A DNA stretch of 24,218 nt from Acidobacteriota bacterium (GTDB lineage: Bacteria; Acidobacteriota; Holophagae; Thermotomaculales; Thermotomaculaceae), in the NCBI GenBank assembly GCA_027038695.1, contig JALWHA010000293.1:1-24218 (forward strand), in the 5' to 3' direction. Each line of letters opens with the position of its first letter. Positions within the stretch are counted from its first letter, which is position 1. A model generated the notes under the pieces. That model had not been told where the DNA came from, did no database searches, and saw only the letters and a list, made by a program, of their open reading frames with translations. Shown here piece by piece: positions 15,134-23,427 of the stretch. The position numbers and the translations under genes are program-made.

Positions 15134-17509
15134 GTGAACAATTTTTTTATTGTGGTTAACGGCCAGAAATACGGGTCTTATACAAAAGAGATGATAGCAA
15201 CTTTTATAAGAGAAGGAAGAATTGATTCCGAAACTCCTTGCTGGTATGAGGGGTTGCCTCAATGGGTGCCTTTAAAAACCGTTTTCCCTGATTTGTTTGG
15301 AAATACAAACGCCTATGTCGCAACGTCAAATAAGCCAAATATTCAAAAGAAAAAGAAAAAGTTCGGCTGTTTCTTTAAATTATCCGTTGCCGCAATACTA
15401 ATTTTTTTATTTGTTTTTATAAAAGGGAAAGTTGATTATTACCGGGATACCAAAACCCCCGATTTTCCTAAAATAAAAACAGAAGATGTTCATATATCAG
15501 GGAATTTAAAAAAGATAGAACCTATTGAAAAAAAGATAGAAAATTCTAAGCCTCAAACCTTGAATTTAGGGGATGTTAAAGTAAATATCCCTGTAGGCTT
15601 TAAAGGAAAGGAGGTTGAATTTTCTATAGTTAAAGGTATACAGATTGAAAACGGAGAGTTATTGGCACAGCCTGTTTTTTTACAAAGCGATGCAAACTCG
15701 GACTTTGAGGCCCCGGTTGAAATTGAGTTTCCGATGCCTGCTTCAAGTTTTAAAAATAAGAGATTACTCTGTGTCGCGGTTAACAAAAAAGGAGAGGTGT
15801 CATACCCGTTTATCTTTGGCGATAACTCGCATAAAAAATTAAAGGTTTTAACCGAACATTTTACTGTTTTTGCCCCTGTTTTTACTAAGAATAAACATAA
15901 ATACTCCCCCGTAATGCAGATCCCGTTTTCCGCCGCTTATCGTCAAGTTCGGCTCTCTCAAGATCGTGTAGACAATATTTTTAAAAATTACAGAAAAGAT
16001 ATGAGGTATATGCCTCGCTCTGCACTTTCTGATTTTTGGTCTGTTTTTAACGAGCAGTTCGGGATTGATACAACTTTAACATCTTTTGCCGAAAATGCTT
16101 TATATGCGGAGGGTTTTACAAAGTTTAACAAGTATATCCCCGAAGTGGGGTTAGGTTTGGCGTTTGTTCAATTGGGAATTGATATGTACAACGGCGATAA
16201 TATTTCTGCTGCCGGGAATTTAACAAAATCTTTATCATACTATGCCATAGGCAAAAAATTTCCTACAAGGGCTATGAATATAGCAATGGCAGGGGTATTC
16301 GTTATTGATTATTCTTTAAATAAGTTTGCGACGGAGGCATGGAGCGGCAGAAAGGAAATATACTATCAAATGAACCAGAGATGGATTAAAAACAGGATGG
16401 CAAAGGGGGAAAATGGCGAATGGTGGTTTCACCGTTTAGATAAGGTTATTCTGGCAAATATGCAAACCCCCGACAAAATTCCCGTTGCAATTGAAAATTC
16501 TTTTGAAAGTTACGCCAAAGAGTTGTGGGGAAACGACGAGGAGATAGCATATTGGCAGTCACAGGTAATGAAAAAAACAAATTTTACCGGGGGCGGAGGC
16601 CTTTCCGAGGATTTAAGGGAAGAATTGATAAAGAATTTAAAGGAAATGCTCAAACAGTATAATTCAGCCGTTATTTCCACTTTGTCCCGAAAATACCTGA
16701 AGAGGATCAGGGAAAACGCAGTCAATTCCCGAAAGAGGATAATTAAATTCCTTAACAAAAAACATAGGATAACCTTAAGGGTTGTTAATGAAAAGGGCAA
16801 ATTGTTAAAGGGTTTCGGCGGTAAAAAGATAGGGTTAAAAATCTCTTCAAAAGAAAAACAAAAATTTTGGGTAACAAAAGTAAACAAGGCCGGGGTCGGG
16901 TATCTCTTCTGCACCAATTTAGGGTATGTTAACGCAGGTTTTCCTAAAAAGGCTTTTTTAGAGATAGAGGGGGGGAAAGAGCCTGTTTATGTGTTCACTA
17001 AATTTAGGTTAAAAGACACCTCAAATATCAATGTGGATTTTGTTATTGAAAGTAAGGGGTTTGAGGGTGTTTGGAAAGGGAGTTACCGTGTAACAGAAGT
17101 GCCTTTTAAAAAGTACATAACCGATATGGTGGCAAAGGGGCTTTTGGTTTCCAGCATTGCCAAAGACAAAAAAGACGCATACAATACAGCTTCGTCTATG
17201 GTAACAGAGGAACCGGGATTAAGAAATCCTCAATCTTTACATCTGGATATTACTTCTCTCGGCGGTGCGAGATACAAGATTTTATGCAAGATTACCGTGT
17301 CTAAAAAGGTTTTAAAAAAGGAGATAATCGGGGTGGAGAAAAACGGTTCATTAATATTTAAAATACCCTTCGGAAACTTAAAGTATTATTTTAATGGCAG
17401 GATGTTAAGGAAAGGGGAAATAATCGGAGAGTACCGTGTAGGGCATTCTCAGTCATACGCGTATATAAAAGGCAAGTGGGAAATGAAGAAAATAGGAAAT
17501 AAAATATAG
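15134..17509 (+). CDS. Large GYF_2-domain membrane protein with unrecognised extracytoplasmic part
   Basis: The 791-residue protein begins with a GYF_2 (DUF4339) domain at residues 3-55: NGQKYGSYTKE, then TPCWYEGLPQWVPLK. A KKKKK patch and one membrane helix (about 80-98) follow, so the N-terminus should be cytoplasmic and the rest outside. Residues 130-250 form a beta domain faintly like ZU5 (VKVNIPVGFKGKEVEFSI). The centre is helical with a hydrophobic stretch (about 350-400). Later residues include a coiled, basic helix (about 495-550) and beta-rich domains. I do not recognise the whole. GTG 15134 fits AGAGG at 15124-15128 better than GTG 15128, which overlaps that site. It is the first gene of the operon and is a paralogue, at its N-terminus, of the next gene. 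Confidence 0.7.
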   Translation: MNNFFIVVNGQKYGSYTKEMIATFIREGRIDSETPCWYEGLPQWVPLKTVFPDLFGNTNAYVATSNKPNIQKKKKKFGCFFKLSVAAILIFLFVFIKGKVDYYRDTKTPDFPKIKTEDVHISGNLKKIEPIEKKIENSKPQTLNLGDVKVNIPVGFKGKEVEFSIVKGIQIENGELLAQPVFLQSDANSDFEAPVEIEFPMPASSFKNKRLLCVAVNKKGEVSYPFIFGDNSHKKLKVLTEHFTVFAPVFTKNKHKYSPVMQIPFSAAYRQVRLSQDRVDNIFKNYRKDMRYMPRSALSDFWSVFNEQFGIDTTLTSFAENALYAEGFTKFNKYIPEVGLGLAFVQLGIDMYNGDNISAAGNLTKSLSYYAIGKKFPTRAMNIAMAGVFVIDYSLNKFATEAWSGRKEIYYQMNQRWIKNRMAKGENGEWWFHRLDKVILANMQTPDKIPVAIENSFESYAKELWGNDEEIAYWQSQVMKKTNFTGGGGLSEDLREELIKNLKEMLKQYNSAVISTLSRKYLKRIRENAVNSRKRIIKFLNKKHRITLRVVNEKGKLLKGFGGKKIGLKISSKEKQKFWVTKVNKAGVGYLFCTNLGYVNAGFPKKAFLEIEGGKEPVYVFTKFRLKDTSNINVDFVIESKGFEGVWKGSYRVTEVPFKKYITDMVAKGLLVSSIAKDKKDAYNTASSMVTEEPGLRNPQSLHLDITSLGGARYKILCKITVSKKVLKKEIIGVEKNGSLIFKIPFGNLKYYFNGRMLRKGEIIGEYRVGHSQSYAYIKGKWEMKKIGNKI
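15156..15298 (+). repeat. Diverged direct repeat, copy 1 (GYF_2 domain)
   Basis: This 143-base stretch encoding the GYF_2 domain matches 17538-17680 without gaps. The two encoded stretches agree at 37 of 49 residues. The match ends at FPDLF in both copies, so only the domain is shared. Confidence 0.85.
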
Positions 17510-17518
17510 GGAGTGTTT

Positions 17519-17977
17519 ATGCAGCTTTTTGTTAGCCTTAACGGCCAGAAATACGGTCCTTATACGAAAGAAACAATAGCGAATTTTGTAAAAGAGGGCA
17601 GGGTAAACGGCGAAACTCCATGTTGGTATCAGGGATTACCTCAATGGATACCTTTAAAAACCGTTTTCCCCGATTTGTTTGCTCAAACCCCCCCTGTGCC
17701 CCCTTCACAGCTGGCTCAACCGCAGCCTGCAAATTACCCTCCGCCTCCGCCGTATCAACAGCCTTCTCAGCAAAAATCAGGCAAAGGGTGTTGTATGGGT
17801 TGTTTGATAGTATTAGTTATCTTTCTTGTTTTAACCGGGATTGCAGGTTTTTTTATGTGGAAATACGGAAAGGCTTATATTAAAGAGTACAAAATGAAAT
17901 ACCAATATCAATTTAATTCGTCAATGTATATTGAGAACAAAATTTCTGAAAAATTTTTTGATATTAAGAAAGGGTGA
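17519..17977 (+). CDS. Small GYF_2-domain single-pass membrane protein
   Basis: The 152-residue protein has a GYF_2 domain (residues 4-54, NGQKYGPYTKE and TPCWYQGLPQWIPLK). A Pro/Gln-rich linker with PPPPPYQQP follows, then a Cys patch GKGCCMGC, one membrane helix (about 98-117) and a short outer tail. GYF-type domains bind proline-rich peptides, and the linker here could be such a ligand in cis or in trans. This binding is an inference. ATG 17519 has GGGAG five bases upstream, and an in-frame GTG at 17513 overlaps that site. The start is 10 bases after the stop of the large paralogue, and the stop overlaps the next ATG. Function unknown. Confidence 0.75.
   Translation: MQLFVSLNGQKYGPYTKETIANFVKEGRVNGETPCWYQGLPQWIPLKTVFPDLFAQTPPVPPSQLAQPQPANYPPPPPYQQPSQQKSGKGCCMGCLIVLVIFLVLTGIAGFFMWKYGKAYIKEYKMKYQYQFNSSMYIENKISEKFFDIKKG
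17538..17680 (+). repeat. Diverged direct repeat, copy 2 (GYF_2 domain)
   Basis: Second copy of the 143-base GYF_2-coding stretch at 15156-15298. Differences are spread over the stretch. After FPDLF the two genes have no visible similarity. Confidence 0.85.
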
Positions 17978-18480
17978 TGCAAAGGTTAAAAGTTTTTTAC
18001 AGGGAAATAGAAACCTCTATAGGTGTTTTGTTGGTAGGAATTGCCGAAAACAGCCTTTTGTTCTTGCATTTTAAAGATAATACCGATTTAAAAAAGATTG
18101 AAAAAAGGTTTGAATGTGTGTTTAAAAAGGAAGAAAATAACCCTTTTGGGGACAAGGTGGAAAATCAGTTAAAAGAGTATTTTCAGGGAAAGAGAAGGGA
18201 GTTTGATTTAAATTACACCCTTTTAGGTACTGAATTTCAAAAAAAGTGCTGGAAGGCGTTAAGTGAAATCCCTTACGGCGAAACGATTTCATACTCAAAA
18301 CAGGCTGAAATGATAGGCAAACCTCTGGCGGTAAGGGCGGTTGCAAACGCAAACAGGCTAAACCCTATAACAATTGTTATCCCCTGCCACAGGGTTATAG
18401 GCAAAAACGGGAAATTGACAGGATATGCAGGGGGAATTGATAAAAAAGAGTTTCTTTTAAAACTTGAAAACGCAATTTGA
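17977..18480 (+). CDS. ogt: Methylated-DNA--protein-cysteine methyltransferase
   Basis: The 167-residue protein has the C-terminal DNA-binding and transfer domain of Ogt/AGT. FQKKCWKALSEIPYGETISY is the helix-turn-helix entry, Arg120 the arginine finger, and IPCHRVIG (Cys137) the suicide acceptor site. It removes alkyl groups from O6 of guanine without a cofactor. The N-terminal 80 residues match the usual ribonuclease-H-like domain in length. ATG 17977 shares a base with the preceding TGA, and a GTG at 17974 is in frame. AAGAAAGGG serves as ribosome binding site. It lies mid-operon between a GYF_2 protein and an acyl-CoA ligase, with no functional tie visible. Confidence 0.95.
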   Translation: MQRLKVFYREIETSIGVLLVGIAENSLLFLHFKDNTDLKKIEKRFECVFKKEENNPFGDKVENQLKEYFQGKRREFDLNYTLLGTEFQKKCWKALSEIPYGETISYSKQAEMIGKPLAVRAVANANRLNPITIVIPCHRVIGKNGKLTGYAGGIDKKEFLLKLENAI

Positions 18481-18506
18481 TTCATAAAGGAGGATTTTAA
18501 ACCAAA

Positions 18507-20192
18507 ATGAAAGCAATTGAAAAGCCGTGGTTAAAGTTTTACGGGGATATTCCCGAAAGCCTTGATTATTCTGAAAAATCATTGTTTCAGGTTTTAAAGG
18601 AAAGCGCAGGCAAGCACAAAAACGCAATTGCCTACAGGTTTTTAGGCGCGTCCTTTACCTATTCCCACCTGATTGAGCAGGTTGAAAAATTTGCCGCAGG
18701 ATTGAAGTCTCTTGGTTTCAAAAAGGGAGACTGCATAAGCATTGTAATGCCCACCTGCCCTGAAGGGATAATTGCATTTTACGGGGTAAATAAGTTAGGT
18801 GGGGTGGCAAGCATGGTTCACCCCCTTTCAACGGAAAGCGAACTTGAGTACTACTTCGGGTTAAGCGATTCAAAATTTGTGGTTACCCTTGATATGTTTT
18901 ACGAAAAGGTAAAATCCGCCGCTGGTAAAAAGAATGTTGGAAAAGTAATTGTCTCAAGGATTTCATACTCAATGCCCCCTTTGAAAAAATTTATTTACAA
19001 TACCTTTATCTCAAATAAGATTGATTTAAAGAAGGAAGACATATGGTGGCATGATTTAATAAATATCGGCGGTGATTTTGTTGAAGATGCAGATGTTGAC
19101 ACAAACGACCTTGCTGCAATACTTTACAGCGGAGGGACGACAGGCTTCCCCAAGGGGGTAATGCTCTCAAACAAAAACCTTATTGCGGAAGGGATGCAGG
19201 TTTCAGTCTGGGGAGGTTTAAATGAAGAAGACACAATACTTGCAATACTTCCCATATTTCACGGCTTCGGTTTAAGCGTATGCATAAACGCCGTTTTCAT
19301 GGGGGGAGCAACCTCGGTTTTAGTGCCTAAATTTGAGTTAAAGGATTTGATAAAAACAATAAAAAAGAAAAGGCCTACATTTTTAATCGGAGTGCCCACC
19401 CTGTTTAAGGCATTTGTTGACAGCCCTGAGTTTAGAAATATAAAACTTGATTTTCTGAAAGCGGCATTCTGCGGAGCGGACACTTTGCCTGAAAAATTGA
19501 AGAAAGACTTTGACTTGCTTGTTGAAAAAAGTGGCGGAAAGGCGAGGCTTTTAGAGGGATACGGCTTAACCGAGGCTGTCACCGCCGTTATGGCAATGCC
19601 TTTAAGCGAATACAGGCCCGGCTCAATGGGAATTCCCTTTCCCGATATGTATGCAAAGATTGTTGAGCCGGGAACAGACAGGGAACTTGAGCCTAAAGAG
19701 ATAGGGGAGCTGGTAATTGCAGGCCCCGATGTTATGCTCGGGTACATAAAAAACGAAGAAGAGACAAAGAAAACATTGAAAAAGCATTCAGATGGATTTA
19801 CATGGCTTCACACAGGAGACCTTGCCTATATGGACGAAGACGGTTTCTTTTACTTTAAGCAGAGGTTAAAAAGAATGCTAAAGGTTTCAGGATACAATGT
19901 CTATCCTTCAGAGGTTGAAAATGTGTTAAGCCAGCACCCCCTTGTAAAACATGCCTGCGTAATAGGGGTTGAAGACCGGTATCAAATGACAAGGGTTAAG
20001 GCTTTTATAGAGCTGGAAGATTACTCAAAGGCTTCTGACCAATTGGCAGAAGAGTTAATTGAGTTTGCAAAAAAGCATTTGATTAAGTGGAGTTGCCCAA
20101 AAGAGATAGAGTTCAGGGAAAAACTCCCCCTAACAAGAATAGGCAAGGTTGACTTCAAGGTTTTAGAAGAAGAAAAAGGCGGTAGTGAGTAG
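18507..20192 (+). CDS. Long-chain acyl-CoA ligase (AMP-forming)
   Basis: The 561-residue enzyme of the acyl-adenylate-forming (ANL) family has the P-loop SGGTTGFPKGVML (208-220), the motif GYGLTEA (351-357), HTGD (435-438), KVSGYNVYP (459-467) and the catalytic lysine Lys548 in RIGKVDF. It activates a carboxylic acid with ATP and CoA. Length and motifs fit long- or medium-chain fatty acyl-CoA synthetases, but the substrate cannot be read from the sequence. AAAGGAGGA at 18486-18494 is the only good ribosome binding site and stands 12 bases before ATG 18507, longer than usual. A stop at 18498 rules out an earlier start. It is the last recognisable gene of the GYF_2 operon. Confidence 0.93.
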   Translation: MKAIEKPWLKFYGDIPESLDYSEKSLFQVLKESAGKHKNAIAYRFLGASFTYSHLIEQVEKFAAGLKSLGFKKGDCISIVMPTCPEGIIAFYGVNKLGGVASMVHPLSTESELEYYFGLSDSKFVVTLDMFYEKVKSAAGKKNVGKVIVSRISYSMPPLKKFIYNTFISNKIDLKKEDIWWHDLINIGGDFVEDADVDTNDLAAILYSGGTTGFPKGVMLSNKNLIAEGMQVSVWGGLNEEDTILAILPIFHGFGLSVCINAVFMGGATSVLVPKFELKDLIKTIKKKRPTFLIGVPTLFKAFVDSPEFRNIKLDFLKAAFCGADTLPEKLKKDFDLLVEKSGGKARLLEGYGLTEAVTAVMAMPLSEYRPGSMGIPFPDMYAKIVEPGTDRELEPKEIGELVIAGPDVMLGYIKNEEETKKTLKKHSDGFTWLHTGDLAYMDEDGFFYFKQRLKRMLKVSGYNVYPSEVENVLSQHPLVKHACVIGVEDRYQMTRVKAFIELEDYSKASDQLAEELIEFAKKHLIKWSCPKEIEFREKLPLTRIGKVDFKVLEEEKGGSE

Positions 20193-20664
20193 CTTATGGC
20201 GGCTGTTGTCTATTGTTAAGATTACAAATGTTTGGGTAAATACGCAGTATCAATCAGGCGATTACGATATTCTTGCCGATATTTCGGCTGTTGTTTACGG
20301 GGATATTGTTACTTATTCGGATATAGTGCTCGGGCATAAGTATACCGCAGACCCGCCTGATGAAAACGATATCCCTGTTGACAGAAAGTACATTGCTTAT
20401 TTTTGCAATTCAGGTAATTGGTGGTCGGCTGGAGTATTTATAAACGATACCGACAACGAGCAAACGGTTACGGTTAATTTTATATTAGGCGGGGACACGG
20501 TTAGCAAGACTTATACGGTTCCCGCACATTCTCAAAAGGTTTTGCCGTTTTACTCGGACCCTACCCTTGCGGGAGGGACGGGTTATTTAAGGGTATATCT
20601 CCCTCCCGGGACAAACTTTATAACCCTTTGCGGAGACGGAACCCAACTTTTTTCCCAGAATTAA
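20185..20664 (+). CDS. Unrecognised beta-rich protein, possibly phage-derived and cut at its 5' end
   Basis: The frame gives 159 residues from GTG 20185, which overlaps the ligase stop by 8 bases. The spacing from AAAGGCGG to this GTG is only two bases, so the start is doubtful. A TTG at 20206 is another option. The product has no signal peptide or membrane helix and is rich in Thr, Asp, Tyr and Gly with beta-like patterns (FINDTDNEQTVTVNFILGG, TYTVPAHSQKVLPFY). I recognise no family. Such sequences occur in virion structural or adhesin-like proteins, which is only an impression. The next small frame starts ten bases after the stop. A 5' truncation by deletion against the ligase gene is possible. 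Confidence 0.5.
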   Translation: MSSLWRLLSIVKITNVWVNTQYQSGDYDILADISAVVYGDIVTYSDIVLGHKYTADPPDENDIPVDRKYIAYFCNSGNWWSAGVFINDTDNEQTVTVNFILGGDTVSKTYTVPAHSQKVLPFYSDPTLAGGTGYLRVYLPPGTNFITLCGDGTQLFSQN

Positions 20665-20673
20665 GGAGGTTTT

Positions 20674-20898
20674 ATGGCTAAGAAAGAGGAAAAGTCAACT
20701 GTGGTTAAAACCATAGAGGAATGGAGAAAGGAATTAGGAATAAAAAATTACATTCATGCAGGGGCTTTTGTTCAGGCCAAGTGGGGGAAAGGAAAGGTTT
20801 GCACTCAAAAAGAGTATGAGAAAGCAATAAATGAATTTCTTTACTCCACGCCTGACGAAAAGGCAAAGATTGAAAGGAGATATAAATGTAATATTTAA
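20674..20898 (+). CDS. Small conserved-looking protein, phage-like context
   Basis: The 74-residue protein starts MAKKEEKSTVVKTIEEW, is charged and helical, and has no export signal. AAGGAGG directly before the ATG is the best ribosome binding site in this stretch. The pattern EEWRKELGI...GKVCTQKEYEKAINEFL recalls short proteins seen in phage tail modules, but I cannot confirm this. It lies between two unrecognised frames on the same strand. Its last codons contain the ribosome binding site and ATG of the next frame. Confidence 0.55.
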   Translation: MAKKEEKSTVVKTIEEWRKELGIKNYIHAGAFVQAKWGKGKVCTQKEYEKAINEFLYSTPDEKAKIERRYKCNI

Positions 20899-21458
20899 TT
20901 ATATCACACGAAAACGGATTTATTGTAGGGAAAGGAATTTTTTCAGACTTAAAAGGAGTACCGGTACCAGAAACGGGCATTGACAACATTATTATTGAAA
21001 ACCCTCCCGAAGAGTTGTTAAACAATGAAATAGAAGTTGTGCAGCAGGATGACGGAACATATACAGTACAGGTTAAACAAGACACAAGGCCATTCTGTCA
21101 ACTAATATTGAAAAAAGACGACGGAAACGGCAATTTAATTTCGGCGTATGACCCAAACTATAAGGCATATCTCTTTAATGCCGGTGAAACAATTACGATT
21201 GAGGGAAAACTCTGTTTAGACCAGGGATTAACAACCCCTGTCCCGGGAATAATTGAATTTAGAACGCCTGTTTTAAGAAACAGCATTCAAGACAGGGTTT
21301 ACGCTTTAAAATTCACAGACGGTATCGTGGAAACCAAACAGGTTACAATTAACGAATCAGGCATATACAAAATAACAAAGAAAGAAGCGTACAAAGTAAG
21401 GCTTGTAGGGGAATCAGGAGAAATAATAGACGAAATAAAAATCATTGTGGCGGAATAA
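20886..21458 (+). pseudogene. Reading frame with a stop as its second codon
   Basis: ATG at 20886 stands 5 bases after AAAGGAGA, as expected for a start, but the next codon is TAA (20889-20891). The frame is then open for 189 codons to 21458 and is coding-like from the first codon (YLIISHENGFIVGKGIF onward). No usual start appears until a TTG at 21015, which has no good ribosome binding site. ATT 20898 and ATA 20901 are 17-20 bases past the site. The product would be a soluble, beta-rich protein of about 190 residues without a known family. Likely a gene recently broken by a nonsense change; a sequencing error, or a short form starting at 21015, are alternatives. Confidence 0.5.
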
Positions 21459-21577
21459 AGCAATGTTGCAATATTTATACACTGCGATTAAACATTATTT
21501 AATAAAACATTAAGGGGCATGTAAAGGGGGAAATAAGGCGGCAATGAAAGAGAAAAAAATTAGAAAAACTAATAATT

Positions 21578-21697
21578 TCATTTGCCAGCAACCTGTCCCG
21601 CAATAGCAAGGATTAAGTCTTTAGGAACCCATTTTGAAAATTCCCTTGCCTCGTCCCTTAATCTTTTCTGTTCTTTAGTTAAGATAAAATCAAACAT
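21578..21697 (-). pseudogene. Possible remnant of an acyl-CoA dehydrogenase N-terminus
   Basis: The minus-strand frame gives 39 residues starting MFDFILTKEQKRLRDEAREF and then SKWVPKDLIL. This matches the opening helix of acyl-CoA dehydrogenases, which normally run to about 380-600 residues. After about residue 32 the likeness ends, and a TGA follows. A ribosome binding site (AAGGGG) stands before the ATG, so the 5' end seems intact and the rest deleted. I found no continuation in the other frames downstream. It could instead be an independent 39-residue peptide. The rest of the 360-base gap around it (21459-21818) holds no other gene, only the promoter of the transporter gene. Confidence 0.45.
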
Positions 21698-21764
21698 AAC
21701 CCACCCCTTAAACCATTGTTTTATTTAATTTTATCACAGGTGATTTTTTGCTTTTTTCTTGAAT

Positions 21765-21792
21765 TTGCACACATTTTTCAATTTGCTATAAT
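21765..21792 (+). promoter_or_regulatory. Promoter for the MFS transporter and ispF
   Basis: TTGCAC (21765-21770), a 16-base spacer and TATAAT (21787-21792) with TGC in front form a strong extended promoter, 26 bases before the transporter start. Confidence 0.75.
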
Positions 21793-21818
21793 CAATCTAT
21801 AAAAAATATGAGGAGGAG

Positions 21819-23426
21819 ATGGTGGCGGAAGAAAAGAAAAACGAAATAGGTAATGAAACCATTACCCCTGAAGAAAACAAACCGAACCCTTTAAAGGAAA
21901 TTGTTCAGCCTTTTATTGATTTTGCAAAAGTGCCTAAAGTCTTATGGGGCGTTAACATTTCATACCTGATTGAGGGTATGGTTTACTTCGGCATACTTAC
22001 CTTTATGGCGATTTACTTTAACGACTTTTTCGGGCTTAACGACCACATGGCAGACCTTGTCGTCGGCTTCTTCACGGGAGGCATTACCCTTGCGATGCTG
22101 TTTTTAGGCGGCATGTCCGATAAAATAGGAATTAGAAAGGCGTTACTCGTATCCTTAATTCTAATGCTGATAGGCAGGATTATCTTTACCGGAGTACCTT
22201 ATCAGATGCTTTTCGGCCATATGTCATGGTCATTGCTTTACTATGCAGCTTTGTTAGGCTTATTCTTTGTAATTATTGGATACGGAATGTATCAACCGGC
22301 GGCTTACTCGGCTGTTAAAGAGTTTACAGACGAAAAAACCGCAACAATGGGTTACGCCGTACTATACGCCGTTATGAATTTAGGCGGGTTTTTGCCTGCG
22401 ATTTTTTCTCCGAGAATAAGGGCATGGTATAGAAACTTCTTCATAACAAAACTGAAAGCAGCGGGAGTACACGTTAATCCTGAAGTCCATTACGGAATGT
22501 TAGGGGTTTTCTGGTTCTATGTAATATGCACATTTTTAGGCATTGTAGTACTCCTGATATTTGTAAACAAAAAGACAATAGCTATCGCTCTGGAAGAAAA
22601 GAAGCAGAAAGAAATGGCTGCGGGAAAAAGTGAAGAACAGATTGAAAAGGAAAGGGAAGAAAACAAACCGAAAAAAAGAACCCTAAAGCAATACTTTGTG
22701 GAACACCCTTTAAGAGACATTAAATTTGCATTCTTTATATTCGCGTTAATCCCGGTTCAAACATTGTTTGCTCACAACTGGCTTACCCTTCCTCAATATG
22801 TTGACAGGGCATTCGGCCCGACGGTTAAAGCGAATATGGAGTTTTTCGTCAACTTCAACCCGATACTAATCTTTATACTAACCCCTATTGTAGCGGCAAT
22901 CACGGCTAAATCCGACACAATGAAAATGATGATATTAGGAACCTTCGTAATGGCCTTGCCCACATTCTTTCTTGCAATAGGCCCCAATGTTTACACGCTA
23001 TTTGCATACATAATCGTTATGTCAATAGGCGAGGCAATGTGGCAGCCGAGGTTTTTGCAGTATGCGGCTGAACTTGCACCTCCCGGAAGGACTGGCGAAT
23101 ACATGGGAATTGCACAGTTTCCATGGTTTTTAACAAAAATTATTACCTCTCTGTACGCAGGCTGGTTCTTAATGCACTACTGCCCGGTAGAAGGAGCAAA
23201 GCACACCCAGCAGATGTGGTTTATCTACGGACTTATAGCCATAACATCTCCTGTTCTCCTTTTCTTAACAAGGAATTGGCTGAAAAAAGACAAAGATGAG
23301 AGAGACAATTCAATCCTTTCAACAGTATTAACCGTAATAATATCACTTGTTGTAATTGTAATTTTGATCTATATGGCAAAAATGCTTATAACAATCTTAT
23401 TTACAATTCCTATGTCAAGAATGTAG
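21819..23426 (+). CDS. MFS transporter, possibly of the peptide (POT) type
   Basis: The 535-residue polytopic protein has about 12 membrane helices. The MFS motif A is clear in the loop after helix 2 (GGMSDKIGIRK, about 97-107). A long charged cytoplasmic loop (about 250-295, KKQKEMAAGKSEEQIEKE) divides the halves. GYGMYQPAAYSAVKEFTDEK and the EGMVYFG helix-1 pattern recall proton-coupled oligopeptide transporters, but the ExxERFxYY signature is not exact, so the substrate is open. AGGAGGAG lies directly before the ATG at 21819; GTG 21822 is spaced slightly better and would shorten the protein by one residue. ispF starts two bases after the stop. Confidence 0.8.
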   Translation: MVAEEKKNEIGNETITPEENKPNPLKEIVQPFIDFAKVPKVLWGVNISYLIEGMVYFGILTFMAIYFNDFFGLNDHMADLVVGFFTGGITLAMLFLGGMSDKIGIRKALLVSLILMLIGRIIFTGVPYQMLFGHMSWSLLYYAALLGLFFVIIGYGMYQPAAYSAVKEFTDEKTATMGYAVLYAVMNLGGFLPAIFSPRIRAWYRNFFITKLKAAGVHVNPEVHYGMLGVFWFYVICTFLGIVVLLIFVNKKTIAIALEEKKQKEMAAGKSEEQIEKEREENKPKKRTLKQYFVEHPLRDIKFAFFIFALIPVQTLFAHNWLTLPQYVDRAFGPTVKANMEFFVNFNPILIFILTPIVAAITAKSDTMKMMILGTFVMALPTFFLAIGPNVYTLFAYIIVMSIGEAMWQPRFLQYAAELAPPGRTGEYMGIAQFPWFLTKIITSLYAGWFLMHYCPVEGAKHTQQMWFIYGLIAITSPVLLFLTRNWLKKDKDERDNSILSTVLTVIISLVVIVILIYMAKMLITILFTIPMSRM

Positions 23427-23427
23427 T

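Noticed and set aside
15032..15262. N-terminal extension of the M1-like protein up to 15262
   Set aside because: It runs across both divergent promoters and into the GYF_2 gene; the signal peptide and ribosome binding site place the start at 15031.
21015..21458. TTG 21015 as the true start of the third accessory frame
   Set aside because: There is no good ribosome binding site, and the same frame reads coding-like for 41 codons upstream, directly from a well-placed ATG that is blocked by TAA.
21560..21576. Small ATTAG/CTAAT hairpin after the third accessory frame
   Set aside because: Five AT-rich base pairs are too weak to support a terminator call.
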